Below are positions 22,137 to 33,869 of a DNA stretch of 64,000 nt, piece by piece. A program made the translations under genes and the position numbers. The stretch covers positions 11,192,225-11,256,224 of the forward strand of contig NC_136012.1 of the NCBI RefSeq assembly GCF_048128805.1, given 5' to 3'. The notes beneath the pieces are model-generated. The model was not told where the DNA came from. It saw only the letters and a program-made list of their open reading frames with translations, and did not search any database. The stretch's first letter is position 1; each line of letters opens with the position of its first letter. Source of the DNA: Centroberyx gerrardi. Lineage: Eukaryota; Chordata; Actinopteri; Beryciformes; Berycidae.

Positions 22137-22274
22137 AACCGCTAGTAGCCCATAGTATAGGCGGAACCATGGAAATCATATTTTCTTCTTCAGTTGTTAA
22201 AGGCATATGAACAAAAGAGGTGGTGTCTGGTTCTTGGTGAAGAAGAACATCCTCATCTACATGCTCTTGAGATC

Positions 22275-22700
22275 CTAAAAATAACCCTCATATGTTGTCA
22301 TAGTAAAAATACCTAGCATCTTAGAAGAAAGAATGATACCTTCCGGACTGCAGTACATATTTATTCCCAAAGCACACATGAGATCACGCCCTAACAAATT
22401 CACTGGACAAAAATCTGTCAACAAGAAAGGATGATCTCCTAAGTAATCACCATAAGTGACAGAAAGTGGTTCAGAAATCGGTTCTAACACCGGAACTCCT
22501 AATGAGCCAACTGTTTTAAGAAATTTTGTCATTTTGGGCGCATTTGGGAGTAATTTGGACTGCACAACGGAAACATCAGCACCAGAATCAACCCAAAAAA
22601 AAAAAGGGCACCACTACATTTCCTACTTTCAAACTTAATTTAGCTGCTTTCTGTTTCCTTGGGTCTAATTTAGAGTACTGACCTTGAGTTATAATAGGGT
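22275..22700 (-). pseudogene. Retroviral protease remnant
   Basis: A DSGAD active-site signature (about 22577-22591) and a downstream LLGRDLM block (about 22382-22402) identify an aspartic protease. Just upstream of the active site lies an 11-T homopolymer on the minus strand (plus-strand A run at 22595-22605), across which the likely frame changes. In-frame stops also occur between gag and the protease. It is not a working reading frame as it stands. Confidence 0.7.
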
Positions 22701-22768
22701 CAGTGTCTGCCTATCCATCTGAACTATCCTGTTCACCTATCTGACCTGTCCCCGCTATCTCCTATGGG

Positions 22769-24448
22769 TTAGCTGGCTGGAATCCTGGAGCATTCACAGA
22801 CAGGCTTGAGGGTTGCATGTGGCCAGGATCCATCAGGTGCATTCTCACGTCTTTGTATGCCAGACCTGTGATCTGATGAACAATCACGAGCCATATGACC
22901 ATACCCCCCACAGTTGAAACACCTTAGACGTTGCTGGTTGTAAAACTGTGTGGGTGGCCCTCTTCCATAGTCTCTTCCTCCACGTCCTCGTCCTCTTCCT
23001 CGTCCTCTGCGCATTTCATTGCCCCAAGTTCCCGTCTGTTGATAAAACATTAACTGTGCAGATTGGATCTTCTTACTGTGTCTTTGCTCGATGTCAGTCT
23101 GGTTCCTTTCCGCATGGAGGACATGAGCCCAGACTTCGCTGAGGGGTTTGGTTTCCCAGGCGATGCACGTAGTCATGGTCTGATTCTTCAGAGTTGGATG
23201 GAGGCCTTGTATCAACGCAGTCTTCAGCAGGTTGTTGTAGGCATCATTATCCTGGTCAACACCAGAATGGGCAGCAAACACAGATTCCATTCTAGCACGA
23301 TAATCAATGGCAGACTCACCATCATTCTGCTTGGTCCTGTAGATTTCAGGCCAACTGGTACGCAGGGAAAACGCGGTTTTCACAGCAAAGTAGAGCTCAT
23401 CCACCTGGTCTCTGTATTTCTGGTAGCCTGGATCATAGATTGTGTCCCAGCTGGCTGGCTTGATGTTCGGCCATTTTAACAGAAAACACCTGCGACATAC
23501 TGCTTCCACCTCTGCCAACGTAGGATTATACATTATCAACAACTGTTTCATTGCAACCTCCCTTTTCTCACCTCCGGTTTTGTGGGGGTCCGGCAGTTCT
23601 TTGGAAACTTCCTTCAGCTCATCAGGTTGCCATGGCCTGTGGACCAGGACATGCGATTGCCAGAGGCCTTGACTGTTATCTGATTGTGGATTTGGATACA
23701 TCATCATAGGCATCTGGTACACTGTCTCTGTCTGTAGGTTCGCTGCCATGCTACGAGTCTGTGGGCGGTGTGAAACAGAAGTACCAGAGGCAAAACCTAC
23801 ATTTGAAGGAGGAGTTAAAAGCCCCAATGAAGCCTCCTTCTCCTTGAGCTCAGACCCTCCCACAGTTTGTAGTGATGGATAAACAGTGGATGGTTGAGGT
23901 GGAGCCTGAGATGTAGGAGGGGCTGAAGCTGCCATCTTTAGGACCGCCCCCTTGTTGTCATCTTCCTCATCATCACTCTCGTCGTCACACATTCCTGATG
24001 GTGGAGTTGTGCGAGAAAGAGCATAGGAGGGAAGCAGGTCCCTCTCTCTGTCCCTACTTTTCTTCTTCTTTTCCCTTCTGCTAACCCTTTCTTCTTCTCT
24101 CTTAGTCATCTCTTCTGTCCCTTTTGAAAGCATAACATTAGCTATGAACTTTACTGCTTTAGCTTCTGCTTCTCGCTCCCACTTTTGGAACGCATTCCAA
24201 TTTACCTTCTTTTTACTCTCCTCACTCAATTTCATCTTTTCCTGCTCTTCTTTTTCTTCTAGCATAACCCTACATCTAGTTAAACAGTTTACGCTCAGAG
24301 TGCCTCTTATGGGAAAAACACCTTCAGTAACGTAGTGCCAAAACGGAACATCCTCAACCACGCTTTTTCCCCATTTTTCTTCTATCACTTTTACAGGACC
24401 TGCAAGTGGGTCTGAAAGTAGTTCTACTTTTCCTAGTGTGCTTTCCAT
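22769..24448 (-). CDS. gag: Retroviral Gag-like protein, apparently intact
   Basis: 559 aa on the minus strand. Residues of about 60-145 are highly charged (EEKEEQEKMK, RREKKKKSRDRERD), followed by an acidic patch (DDESDDEEDDN). A YPSL motif near 190 resembles an ALIX-binding late domain. A capsid-like region (about 270-460) begins WQPDELKEVSKELPDP and includes a W-rich segment and SAIDYRARMESVF. The C-terminus has an RG-rich tract (RGRGRGRGRGGRDYGRG) and one CCHC zinc knuckle (CFNCGGYGHMARDC, near 510-523), the nucleic-acid-binding part. Gag builds the particle core and packages element RNA. No frameshift is visible, in contrast to pol, so this could still be translated. The plus-strand frames over it are shadows. 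Confidence 0.85.
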   Translation of the reverse strand: MESTLGKVELLSDPLAGPVKVIEEKWGKSVVEDVPFWHYVTEGVFPIRGTLSVNCLTRCRVMLEEKEEQEKMKLSEESKKKVNWNAFQKWEREAEAKAVKFIANVMLSKGTEEMTKREEERVSRREKKKKSRDRERDLLPSYALSRTTPPSGMCDDESDDEEDDNKGAVLKMAASAPPTSQAPPQPSTVYPSLQTVGGSELKEKEASLGLLTPPSNVGFASGTSVSHRPQTRSMAANLQTETVYQMPMMMYPNPQSDNSQGLWQSHVLVHRPWQPDELKEVSKELPDPHKTGGEKREVAMKQLLIMYNPTLAEVEAVCRRCFLLKWPNIKPASWDTIYDPGYQKYRDQVDELYFAVKTAFSLRTSWPEIYRTKQNDGESAIDYRARMESVFAAHSGVDQDNDAYNNLLKTALIQGLHPTLKNQTMTTCIAWETKPLSEVWAHVLHAERNQTDIEQRHSKKIQSAQLMFYQQTGTWGNEMRRGRGRGRGRGGRDYGRGPPTQFYNQQRLRCFNCGGYGHMARDCSSDHRSGIQRRENAPDGSWPHATLKPVCECSRIPAS

Positions 24449-25491
24449 CTCGCTCTCAGTTGTGGTTGCTTTCTTTTGTTTTTAGAAGGCCAGTGTGGCC
24501 TCTTCCCTAGACACAATTTATGATGCTGGTGTCCGGCACCGACAAGCTACCTCCCCTCTTTGCTCTCTCTGCTCTGCAACTTTACTCACTTTCTTTTTTT
24601 TTTTTTCCACTCGGACCACACAATAAAATCCCCCTGGACAAATTACTATGTCAAAAGTCTTTTACACTAAATATCACAATAAGTATCTATTTTCTAAATT
24701 TTATAGGCGATGACTCCTCTATACCCGCTATGATAAACATATATCATTATTATTATTACTATTATTATTATTATTATTATTCCAACATACACTATTAATT
24801 TCGGTACCTTGACAACCACTTCACCCTACTCTATTACACACCCATCACTCATTCACAACTTCATTCACACAATGCCAATGAAATGAACCATGATATCAGC
24901 CAGGTAGTTTGTACGACACTTTCGTTCAGAGCAACGTACCCTTTGTGTGGATAAATACCCACAGGACACTGATATCACCGCTTCATTCCCATCCACTCAC
25001 AGTATATCACAAACAATATCTCCCCTTAAAAACTTTTTTTTTCCTCCTTTTTTTTCTTTTCTTTTTTCACTTAGGATCCCTTTCTACCCCCTGGGCTATT
25101 TCTCTTTCTACCCCCTGGGCTTTGTCCCTGACAATCTTCCTTATCTAATAACGGCAACCTCCCTGAGGCCTAACTATCCTCCCTGAGCTAAAATTTTACG
25201 CCCCCATTAACTACCTAGGTTTTTTCTTTTCTCTTACTTGTTGCAACTATGAGAATACCTCCCTGAGGAAAAATGTTTTACTCCCTCCCTGAGGAAGAGA
25301 AAAAAAATTCACAGAAACTCACCACTTGCTCTTTAAAATAGATGGACGACCCACTGAACGCCACCCGTGCCTGACTTTGGGCGGGATCCAGACCTCCTTT
25401 GCTGGAGCGGAACTATCCCTGAGTCTCCTAGAGACTCCTGCCGGCAGTTGACCCTCAGTCTAGCCCCAGGCGTCGCTCAGTGCTGTGTCCA
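24449..25491 (-). other. Leader of the retrovirus-like element
   Basis: About 1 kb between the primer-binding site and gag. On the plus strand it contains four CCTCCCTGAG decamers (25158, 25178, 25258, 25284), two copies of TTTCTACCCCCTGGGCT (25081, 25105) and an (ATT)n array (about 24746-24781). It is where packaging and dimerisation signals would be expected. No protein recognised. Confidence 0.6.
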
Positions 25492-25508
25492 TCCCATCCT
25501 CGTCGCCA
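25492..25508 (-). other. Primer-binding site, tRNA-Ser type
   Basis: The minus strand reads TGGCGACGAGGATGGGA, three bases inside the 5' LTR. It is complementary to the 3' end of vertebrate tRNA-Ser(GCU) (…TCCCATCCTCGTCG plus CCA), from my recollection of that tRNA. This also fixes the orientation of the element. Confidence 0.75.
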
Positions 25509-25511
25509 AAC

Positions 25512-25946
25512 TGTAAATGCAAAAATTTACTTCACCCGTTGTGGGTCAAAATGACTAAGCAAGGTTCAAAAGTCTTCTGTGGATTCTTTATTCAGACATG
25601 CATGGTTCAGTTCAGTGTTCCAAACAAGCAACAAAGAAGTGACCAAGAACGGAGTTCAGGATCCACTTATATAGGTTAAAGTAAACAAAACTATAAATCT
25701 TGGCCCATAGCCAAACCTACTTGGCTCAAAACCAACCCACTAGTTCAGACTTTTAACTGCATGTCCACCTATAGAATCACTCAAAACCACACATAACCAT
25801 ATATAGTGATCATGCATGCATTCAAGCACTGATTACATCATTATAGTAAGCAGGACAAAAGACACTCCACTTTCCAGGACAAAGGAAAGCAAGAACAGAG
25901 TGTACTATCCATATAAAAAAGCACAATATTAATTTTATTTCTTACA
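25512..25946 (-). repeat. 5' LTR of the retrovirus-like element
   Basis: 435 bp, appears identical to 19723-20157. Flanked outside by GAAT, matching the other end. Confidence 0.9.
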
Positions 25947-26213
25947 GAATGCACAGAAATAAAGCAGGATAATAACTTAAATAACTGCTGGAACCTGGCA
26001 CCTGGATACCAGATCTTCAGAGAAGAGGTGATGGGAGGGTAGGCCTATGTGTGGTTGTTGTTTATGTACCTGTCACCTTATAACAGAAATGCAGCCAGAA
26101 AGGATGGAGACATGTCAAGACAATTTTATAGGCAGAGAGAGAGGGATGGGGGAGGGAAAGAGGAAGGATGGAAAGAAACAAGGTGCGACAGAACTAAGGG
26201 GAAAAAGAGAGGA

Positions 26214-27595
26214 TAACCCGTTCTCATTCCCAACTCATCGTATGTTGACTCTTTGTCAAATCACTTGGCGTCACGATAGCAATGCAAAAGGTACCCTTTC
26301 GTATCTGTATAGGACGCACTGGTAAAAAATAAAATAGACTCCATGGTAAAACCTCTCGCGGCAGTATTGGACGCCTACAACTTTTTCTCCTAGACCACGG
26401 AACACATGATCTAGCCTACATTTTCTGCCCAAATAAGGGATTCCAGTTTGCTGCATTTCTTTGCTTGAGCTCTTTAGTGCTAATATAGATTTTTTTTTTT
26501 AATTGCTTAGTATGGTTGTAGATCAATTTCGAGGCCAAATGGAAAAAAAAAAAAATCGCTTACATTTTAGCATTTAGCTAAAATAGAGAGTAACAGGGTC
26601 TCAGAAACTACTCCTGAAAGAGGCTGGAACCGGATAGAGGTGAAAATTAAACGTTGCCGTAGAACAAAATTGAAGACATTTTTGGAAAGGTCTTGACCTG
26701 GAGAGTAACATATGTCAATATGAAGAACATGGGTGGTTCCTGCACTGCAATATTGCCCTTTGAACTCTGACCCCAGGCCACTTTTGAAAGCTTATTATGC
26801 AGCAACAGAAGGGGCGAGAGACATGGAGTCAACTTTTCTAGAAAGCTATTGAGCTGCACTTTCATGGGAGTGGGGTTACTGATGGCAGGCGGGACTGAGT
26901 TGGACGGAAATGCAATATTTTCTGAAATTCTCCTGCTTCCCATTAAGATGGCTCAAATCTGACAAAAGATTTGTTTTTTTCCACCCTCAAATACCGCAGT
27001 AACAATGTTAATTTTATGTTTACAACGTCCACTATGGGAGAAACAACAACAAAACTACAAAACCCACGCAGCAGGGCTTTTATTGTGTAGTGCTGAACAG
27101 TGCAAAGTGTAGTTTTTCCGGGTGCAAGGTTAGGGTTGTGAAAAGGCAAACTGCTCAACAAAGATGCAATACAATCTGAACCAAATGGTTGATGTAATAA
27201 GAGGATATAATAAAAAAAAATACAAAAATATGCTTTTGTTGGTGCTATTTTGCCGCGATTTCATCAGCTATGTTTCACGGGCACAAAGAGGACAAAACGG
27301 ATTATGCAATGTTTAGGAACTCCCGGCTGCATTCTTCTATTTAAATTGTACTTATTGTAAAGTAGAGGAAACAGTCATTACTAAGTGCTATCTTTTATGC
27401 AGTTTATTGAGATGCCACTGAAATAACTTGTTATATAGCTTATGAGCCAAATTCATGTATTTAATTCAAGCGATTTATTTTTCCATTTGGCCTCGAAACC
27501 GATCTACAACCATACTAACCAATTTAAAAAAAAATCAATATTAGCACTAAAGAGCTCAAGTCAACATAGGACGAGTTGGGAATGAGAACGGGTTG
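26214..27595. mobile_element. 1.4-kb DNA transposon with long inverted ends
   Basis: The ends are inverted copies (left TAACCCGTTCTCATTCCCAACTC; right GAGTTGGGAATGAGAACGGGTTG). Both are bounded by the direct repeat GAGAGGA (26207-26213 and 27596-27602), a 7-bp target duplication, or 8 bp with one mismatch. Similarity continues inward to CTCGAAAC/GAGGCCAAATGG. The left arm additionally holds a roughly 210-bp insert (about 26257-26465). No transposase frame is recognisable, so it is non-autonomous. An 8-bp-type duplication would fit hAT. Confidence 0.75.
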
Positions 27596-27669
27596 GAGAG
27601 GAGGAAGAGGAGGAGGAGGAAGGGAGTTGATTTGTAGGAAGTGACAAAAGAGATCAATTGAGAAATAGG

Positions 27670-27790
27670 GACTCACTCTCTCTCTCTCTCTGTCTCTCAC
27701 TCACACACACCCCATGTCCTGACATTTTCATGCAAGGAGACACACATTCTCTTTCTTTCTTTCTTTCTTTCTTTCACTCTCTCTCTCCTG
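27670..27790. repeat. (CT)n, (CA)n and (CTTT)n microsatellites
   Basis: Short CT and CA arrays are followed by a CTTT array (about 27748-27775). They stand at the left limit of the flank shared with unit 1. Confidence 0.9.
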
Positions 27791-29456
27791 ATTGGATTCC
27801 AGTGTCCAGCTAATGATAAAATGCTCCATGTCTGCTCCGCCTTGTCCCAGAATTAAAGTCTGATTAATTTATTTGTTCCTGACTGATTTTCTGAACCTGC
27901 TTTATTTTCTGCTCTGCCCCATCTGTAATGGTTGGGACAGCTGCCCTGAAATGGCCTCTGAGCCTAAGCAGAAAGACAAGAGAGGAAGAGTCCTTGGCAG
28001 CAGATAACAGTCGTCTTGTCAACAAGGCCGATGTTAGAATCAGTGTTCTGGACCTGTGATTTCATTCTGTGCTCTTGTATATGGGCATGTCCAGCAGATT
28101 TGTAAGATTGTGATTTGTAATGCATTATCTGGTGAAGAGAGTCAAAGGGAAGAAAGGAAGATTACAAATAGCAGGCAGTGCCCCATTATCACATTCACAA
28201 CCAGTCCAGAGGAGCACAGGAGAGACAAACTGGCACAGAGACCAAACCAGAGGACACCATGCACACAGAGATACATAGAGAGAGGGGTGAAAGAAAGACA
28301 GATCTGACTGTAGTGATCAGGATTGCATCATTCAATGCTGTCAGGTTCTGTGTGTGCTTTACATTTGAGCATTTATATTTTAGATTACATCAGCTCAGAT
28401 ACGATTCGATTTTGTATAGTATTACACATCTATGTGATAGCAGTTGTGGCAACAATCGTAATACAACTTAATAATAACCTTTATTTGTATAGCACTTTCA
28501 AACAGAGTTATAAAGTTCTCTGCTGGCAATAAAGTAATCAGTAAAAATGCAAATAATGTAACCATGTCTTTAATGCATTTTTGGCATTTTTACTGTTCGT
28601 CTTATTAGCTTTTGTTTACAATGATTTTATTGTCTATTAGAATGTACTGTTCCACTATCTGATTGTAATAGGAAGTTACAAAACAGGACATGGTTTCACA
28701 TGGGTGGAAGCTACATATACTGCCCTTTCTTACACTTTCCTATATAAACTCTACATTTCAGTTTTTAACACGTCTTCTGCTGCTCTACAAATTGTAACGG
28801 TAGGTAATATTATTACCTTGTGGTATTTAAGTAAAGTTAGTGGAATTTGGTAATTTAACTGGTAACCGTGCATCCAGATAATATTTCTTCTTTTTTCCCT
28901 ACTGATCTGGCTGAATCTTTGCCAGGAGGATTTGATGCCATATTGACTACATAAAATTTTCCACTGTGCTTCACTTCTTTCAAAGTGAGGACAGCTCAAC
29001 ATAATGGGGAGATAAACTGTGTGGGACATGGTATTTTTATTGGATGGGTCATCATCAGTACACAGTTTGAATTTTAACATGTCCATTGGTCAAAATTATT
29101 AATTTCCTTATAGTTATATTTTCGTCAAAGGGGCTTTTCATTATTTTAGTCTAGTTATTTTTTTCCACTGTGGTTTTTCGTTTCATAATTTTTGTCATGG
29201 AGAGCTGTAAATAGATGTTGTCATATTTTTTTTATTTTCAAGGATCAGTACATTATCATCAAAGTCACTTCATCGTCATAGTAATATTGGTCGTCAACGA
29301 AAATTTATCGTTATGATTTTCGCTGACAAAATTAACACTGATGATAATTGTTTTATTATTGAAATAATCAAATTCAGGTCAATTTTTTTTCCACACAATG
29401 GATACATGGTTTAGAATGAAACCCTTCGTACACAGTACCTATAATGAAGAATTGTC

Positions 29457-29458
<2 letters not shown>
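27791..29458 (+). other. 5' flank of duplication unit 2
   Basis: Matches to unit 1 at 27832-27933 and to units 1 and 3 at 28320-28410. A short 'CCTTTATTTGTATAGCACTTTC' repeat end is at 28480-28501. The stretch about 29090-29335, ending TCGCTGACAAAATTAACACT, resembles the end of a common fish transposon. No exon recognised. Confidence 0.5.
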
Positions 29459-29491
<33 letters not shown>

Positions 29492-29511
29492 ACAAGGCGA
29501 TAACCACAAAG
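29459..29511 (+). promoter_or_regulatory. (GT)16 tract and leader before the start codon, copy 2
   Basis: A pure 32-bp GT array is followed by CACAAGGCGATAACCACAAAG and the ATG. Same arrangement as copies 1 and 3; likely in the 5' UTR or at an acceptor site. Confidence 0.5.
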
Positions 29512-31819
29512 ATGGGGAGTGAACAGAGCATCCTTAAGAAGCATGGCTACATTTTTGAAAGAGAAACAGAAAATGGTGTTGTAGCCACAAAGGAAGGCGA
29601 CACATTTCTGATAAGAAAGATCAATTTGGCTAAGGTAAGTGGTGAGATCCTGCACTTTTTGCCTTTATTACATATTAAAATATGAAACATTCATGCACAC
29701 ATTCCAAAATCTCACAATCTGCATTTGAAGAACATTCTTCTCTATTTGAAAGAAAGTTGTAAACGAAATTTGAACTGAGACCTTGGCAGATTTTGTTACC
29801 ACAGGATCTTTGAAAGAAGCCAGACAGGATCTTTTGGAAACCTGTTTTTAACTCTATTAACCCTTTATCTAGGGAAGCTGAAGATCAATTTGATCAGTGT
29901 ACTTAGTTGGCCCCCTTCAATATAATGGGCGATAGACACTTCATCAAGGTATTGGAAGAGGCAGGGTAAACCACTGCAAAGTCATCTCCAAAATCATACA
30001 TGAACTGGACTGAAATTCACTAAGTCTATAGCCTGCAAAGTAACACATTGCATAGAACAAGGAAAAAGCAGCCTGATGTATGAATTCAGCCTTGTCCTGT
30101 TTGGCCACATGAATAATATTATGTCAAATTTATAAATACTTTACTTACAATACTATACTTGCGACACGCCCACTTCTAGTTTAAATCCTAATACAGATAT
30201 GACTACAGATATAGATAGCTATAGTGGCATTGTGTTACACTGCTGCACAGCTAACCTGCTCTGGAGCAGGTTATATTTGTACTGTTTATTGCTTTATCTA
30301 GTTGTGTGCTTATATTCTATTTCCTTTTTCCCGCTGAATCATATTACTTTTTTTGCTGCAACGACCTAATTTCCCCACAGGGATCTTATTTTATATCTTA
30401 AACCCGCTGCTCTGGATCTGTCCATGTTTCATTTGTTACAAACCCCGCCCCTTTTATGTGAACATGCTCATAGCTGGGTTGGAAAATTCTGGGCTGACAG
30501 AGCAAGTTGATATCCACCTTTGTGAGACCACTTGTTTGGCTTTGTGAAGCCAGCTATTGCAAAGATACCCTGACAATGTTAAACTTGCCTGGTAAGACAG
30601 GCGCCTGGGGTATTTCAAGACGCAGTTCACCGAGTTAGTTATCTAGGTATCTTGATTTTTTTTATTTGAATATGTGAAACTAAAATTTAATATGAGGATG
30701 ATAGTATATAGTCATACTTAGTAGTCATACTTCAGAAGTGATTGTTGCTCTGACCACCAGGCTATTCTGCCAGACTATTCTTATGTCAGTGGTGTTTTAA
30801 ACAGATCCCCAGGAACGCTGTTGAAGGATTAATGTCAGAGATAGAAATCCTCAAGACAACAAGCCATCCTCATATTGTGAGCAGCAAGAATTCTTTTCAA
30901 GGTAAGCCTGGAGAAATTAATTTAAAGTGTATTATTCCTTTTTCATGAATTTGTTTTAAAATGTGCAGACAAGATTAAACTTAATCCACTGGTGTCCATT
31001 TCTTTTTATTGCCTTTTTCCATATTTTCTCCCAATTCCTGATGTGCTCCTCAGTCGTGGTCATTGCGCGGGTGTAGACTACCATTCTTTTCACCAGACAC
31101 TGAGGAGTTTTTCTGGGAAAATGTAACACACGCTTGTTCACGCTATCTCCCCTAGAAGCAGTATGACATCACATTGCCCTCTACCCAAAAAAAAGTATCA
31201 ACAAACCCTCTCTCTCTCTGCACACACACTCAAGATGCAAACAGTATTACAGAGCTCTAAAGCAAACACAAGTTGTGATAGCACAACTTACTTCTAGTAC
31301 TTACTTCTTCTTACTCATTCTAGAGTGACATTGTGCTGATTACACTTTAATTTATAAACAGCAAGTTTGAGTAAGGACATAAACTATCATTTCTCGTTGC
31401 TACACTTAGACTACAATAAGCTGAAAACAGCCGAAAGCTGAAAAGGCTCCAGTCAATACTGTCAATACTAACCATGTAGCCAGAGCTACAGTCATTTGTG
31501 CCAAAATTTGTATCCCCTAAAAATGTGTTATCACTGGTGTCTCTTCACCTCGATTTCATGTCAAGGAACAAAATCATTTCAGTTTTTGTGGATTATTTTC
31601 CTATCGCTGACCTTTCAAACAGTAACAACACTTTGAAAGCATTTCAGGGGATTACAAAGAATGAAAGTGGCTTCCCAAAAGTAACCTACCTAGTTGCCTG
31701 CTACTGGACGGAGATCACGCATGTTTGCATTTTATTATCTGAAACCACAAGTGCCCATTAATTCTACAAGGAAGTCAAGCTATAAATTAATGCAATTATC
31801 ATTTCCCAAGCAAACAACA

Positions 31820-32335
31820 ACAACATACACTCAAGTCAAGTCAAGTCATACTTTATTTGTATAGCACATTTAATTCACAGGAAAACTAAATGTGCTTTAC
31901 ATGCAAAAAACAATGAAAATAGAAAAAAATATATTTTAAAATAGTAGAGATAACAGTATAAACACATACATACATCCACATACATATATACAGCCCTATA
32001 TACATGCACACAAGGTTAGTCGAAAGCTTGGGAAAAAAGGAAGGTTTTCAGCCCACTTTTAAAAGAGCGTAGAGTTTTGGCACATCTAAGGAAATCTGCC
32101 AGGCTATGTGCGTAGTGACTAAAAGCAGCTTCACCGGATTTTGATTTTACTCTAGGAACAGCTAAAAGGCCAATGCCAGATGACCTTAGAGGCCTGAGTG
32201 GTTCATAGGTTAAAAGCAGGTCTACACTGATGACAGAATGACCACGGTGGCTCTGACTAGAGGTGAAGCAACAATTAGCCAACCTCTCCACATTTCCAAG
32301 TTTCACCTGCTAATGTTAATTCAAGTAAAGTAAAT
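31820..32335 (-). mobile_element. Interspersed fish repeat in intron 2 of copy 2
   Basis: Begins CAAGTCAAGTCAAGTCATACTTTATTTGTATAGCACATTT and continues with 'GTGCTTTACA' and 'AAAGGCCAATGCCAGATGACCTTAGAGGCCTG...GGTTCATAGG', a combination found in many fish genomes as a non-autonomous repeat. Copy 3 lacks most of it at the matching position (about 55100-55220), so it inserted after copies 2 and 3 separated. Family name not assigned. Confidence 0.55.
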
Positions 32336-32479
32336 CTATTTATATCATCCCCTTCATCTTATGCATGTCTCAAAGGGCTTTACATATCATATAGGCTACA
32401 TGTCATATACCATACTACATCACTATATGCTATACGCCACACTACATCATATACATATACTACGTACATATCATATACC

Positions 32480-32640
32480 ATACTACATCAAACACACTCA
32501 CATTCATGCCTGTGGGAAATTTAGAGTCTCTAATTCACCTGGCCTGCATGTCTTTGGACTGTGGGAGGAAACCCACGCAAACAGAGAGAACATGCAAACT
32601 CCACACAGAAAGGACAAGGGAATAAACTGTGTTCAAACCA
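32480..32640 (+). mobile_element. Interspersed repeat fragment (TTTGGACTGTGGGAGGAAACC type)
   Basis: CTGCATGTCTTTGGACTGTG followed by GGAGGAAACCCACGCAAACA and AACATGCAAACTCCACACAG is a phrase seen very often in fish genomic repeats. Fragment only; no coding content. Confidence 0.55.
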
Positions 32641-33469
32641 GGACCACCGAAGACGTGGGGACATCTTGAAAGTGCTCAGTCATTTCTCTGTTTTGGTTTT
32701 TCTGATGCTCGAAGGGGAGGGAGACATGTAGTGGGAATACAGGCTCTGATTGGTTGATTAACAGCCAATCACAATGCTGGATAAATGTTGCAAACCTGAC
32801 TAATGCAGTGGTCAGACCAGAATTGGTAGGGCAAAATTTACTTGGGCGCGGTGGTGAAAAATAGGTGGGACCGGAAGCTTCGCTGAGCTCCCCCTCAGTC
32901 ATGCCCTCCTCCATTGAAATTAATGAGGGGCAAAAAAAGTTTTGCACTGGTGTGACCGCAGCTCAACGGCTAGAAACACACCTGGTGTAGCTGAGCCCTT
33001 AATTGGAATGACTGAAGCAGTTGTTTTGGTGCCAATCAAGACTAAGTCCAGTTGTGTTGTGTTGACTGGATCTAACCTGAAACTAAAGAAGTATAAAGTA
33101 TAAATAGAAGTATTTTAAAAAAAACAATAAAACAAAATCTTTAAATCTAACCATTTGATAAAATAAAAAGATGTTGAATATCCTTGCTCATGTATAGTAT
33201 GAATATATATGAATGTATATGAATTTTAATTCATGTAATACGGCTCATCATTGTTTTATTAGTGAGAATTATCTTATACACAGTGATAATATTTTGAAGA
33301 TGACTGCTTTGAAAATGCTCACAAATTCTACATTTCCCATTTTTCACAGATGAGGACACTTACTACATAGTGATGGACTATTGTCAGGGAGGAAGCCTCG
33401 CTGAAAAGATCAAAGAGAAGAGAGAATCTGGAGGAGAGTTTGAGGAGTCTCAGGTATCCAACATAAAAT

Positions 33470-33862
33470 CTTGACCGACAACAGCTTAAGAGAAGTCTGC
33501 CTAATCGGTTCAAAAGGCTCCTTAGACAGAGCCTCCAAGACCAAAGGCAGTTCCCACTGGGGGGCGGTGGAACACACTGGGCGTTTTCTCCTAGCCCCCT
33601 GCAAAAAACACTTCATGAGGGGGTGGCCGAAAACCGACCTCTCTCCAAACCCCTCATGGCAAGAAGAGATTGCCGATGCATACACTTTAATAGTGGAGTG
33701 CGCCAGCCCCCTTTCCAGCAGGCACTGGAAGAAAGAGAGAACAGATCCAATTGAACAGTTCAAAGGATCGATATTCCGCTCCCCGCACCATTTCTGAAAC
33801 CATTTAGCCTTGTAGCTATCAATGGTGGATTGAGCCCTCGTGCCCTGGATGGTCTGCACCAC
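33470..33862 (-). pseudogene. DIRS tyrosine recombinase, N-terminal part only
   Basis: Reads STIDSYKAKWFQKWCGERNI, LSFFQCLLERGLAHSTIKVY and FLQGARRKRPVCS, the core-binding half of a DIRS-type tyrosine recombinase. It stops at the left junction before the Arg...His-x-x-Arg...Tyr catalytic half. The full-length relative is at 43530-44479. Confidence 0.75.
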
Positions 33863-33869
33863 ACCCGCA

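Larger units (their letters stand above)
19723..25946 (-). mobile_element. Endogenous-retrovirus-like LTR element, internally deleted
   Basis: Two 435-bp direct LTRs (19723-20157 and 25512-25946) start TG and end CA, look identical by eye, and are flanked by GAAT on both sides (19719-19722, 25947-25950). Reading on the minus strand, the order is 5' LTR, tRNA-Ser-type primer-binding site, a leader of about 1 kb, gag (intact, 559 aa), degenerate protease, reverse transcriptase and RNase H, polypurine tract, 3' LTR. Integrase and env are absent: only about 240 bp separate the RNase H end from the 3' LTR. The gag and RT style (CCHC knuckle, LPIRKPNGGWRP, LIQxVDD) is retroviral rather than Gypsy or Copia. 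It separates duplication units 1 and 2. The copy is defective for autonomous movement but appears to have inserted recently. Confidence 0.9.

Noticed and set aside
31498..31761. Frame conserved between intron 2 of copy 2 and intron 2 of copy 3 (54816-55016)
   Set aside because: The two are recent duplicates, so similarity is expected at the DNA level. No domain, no splice context, and absent from copy 1.
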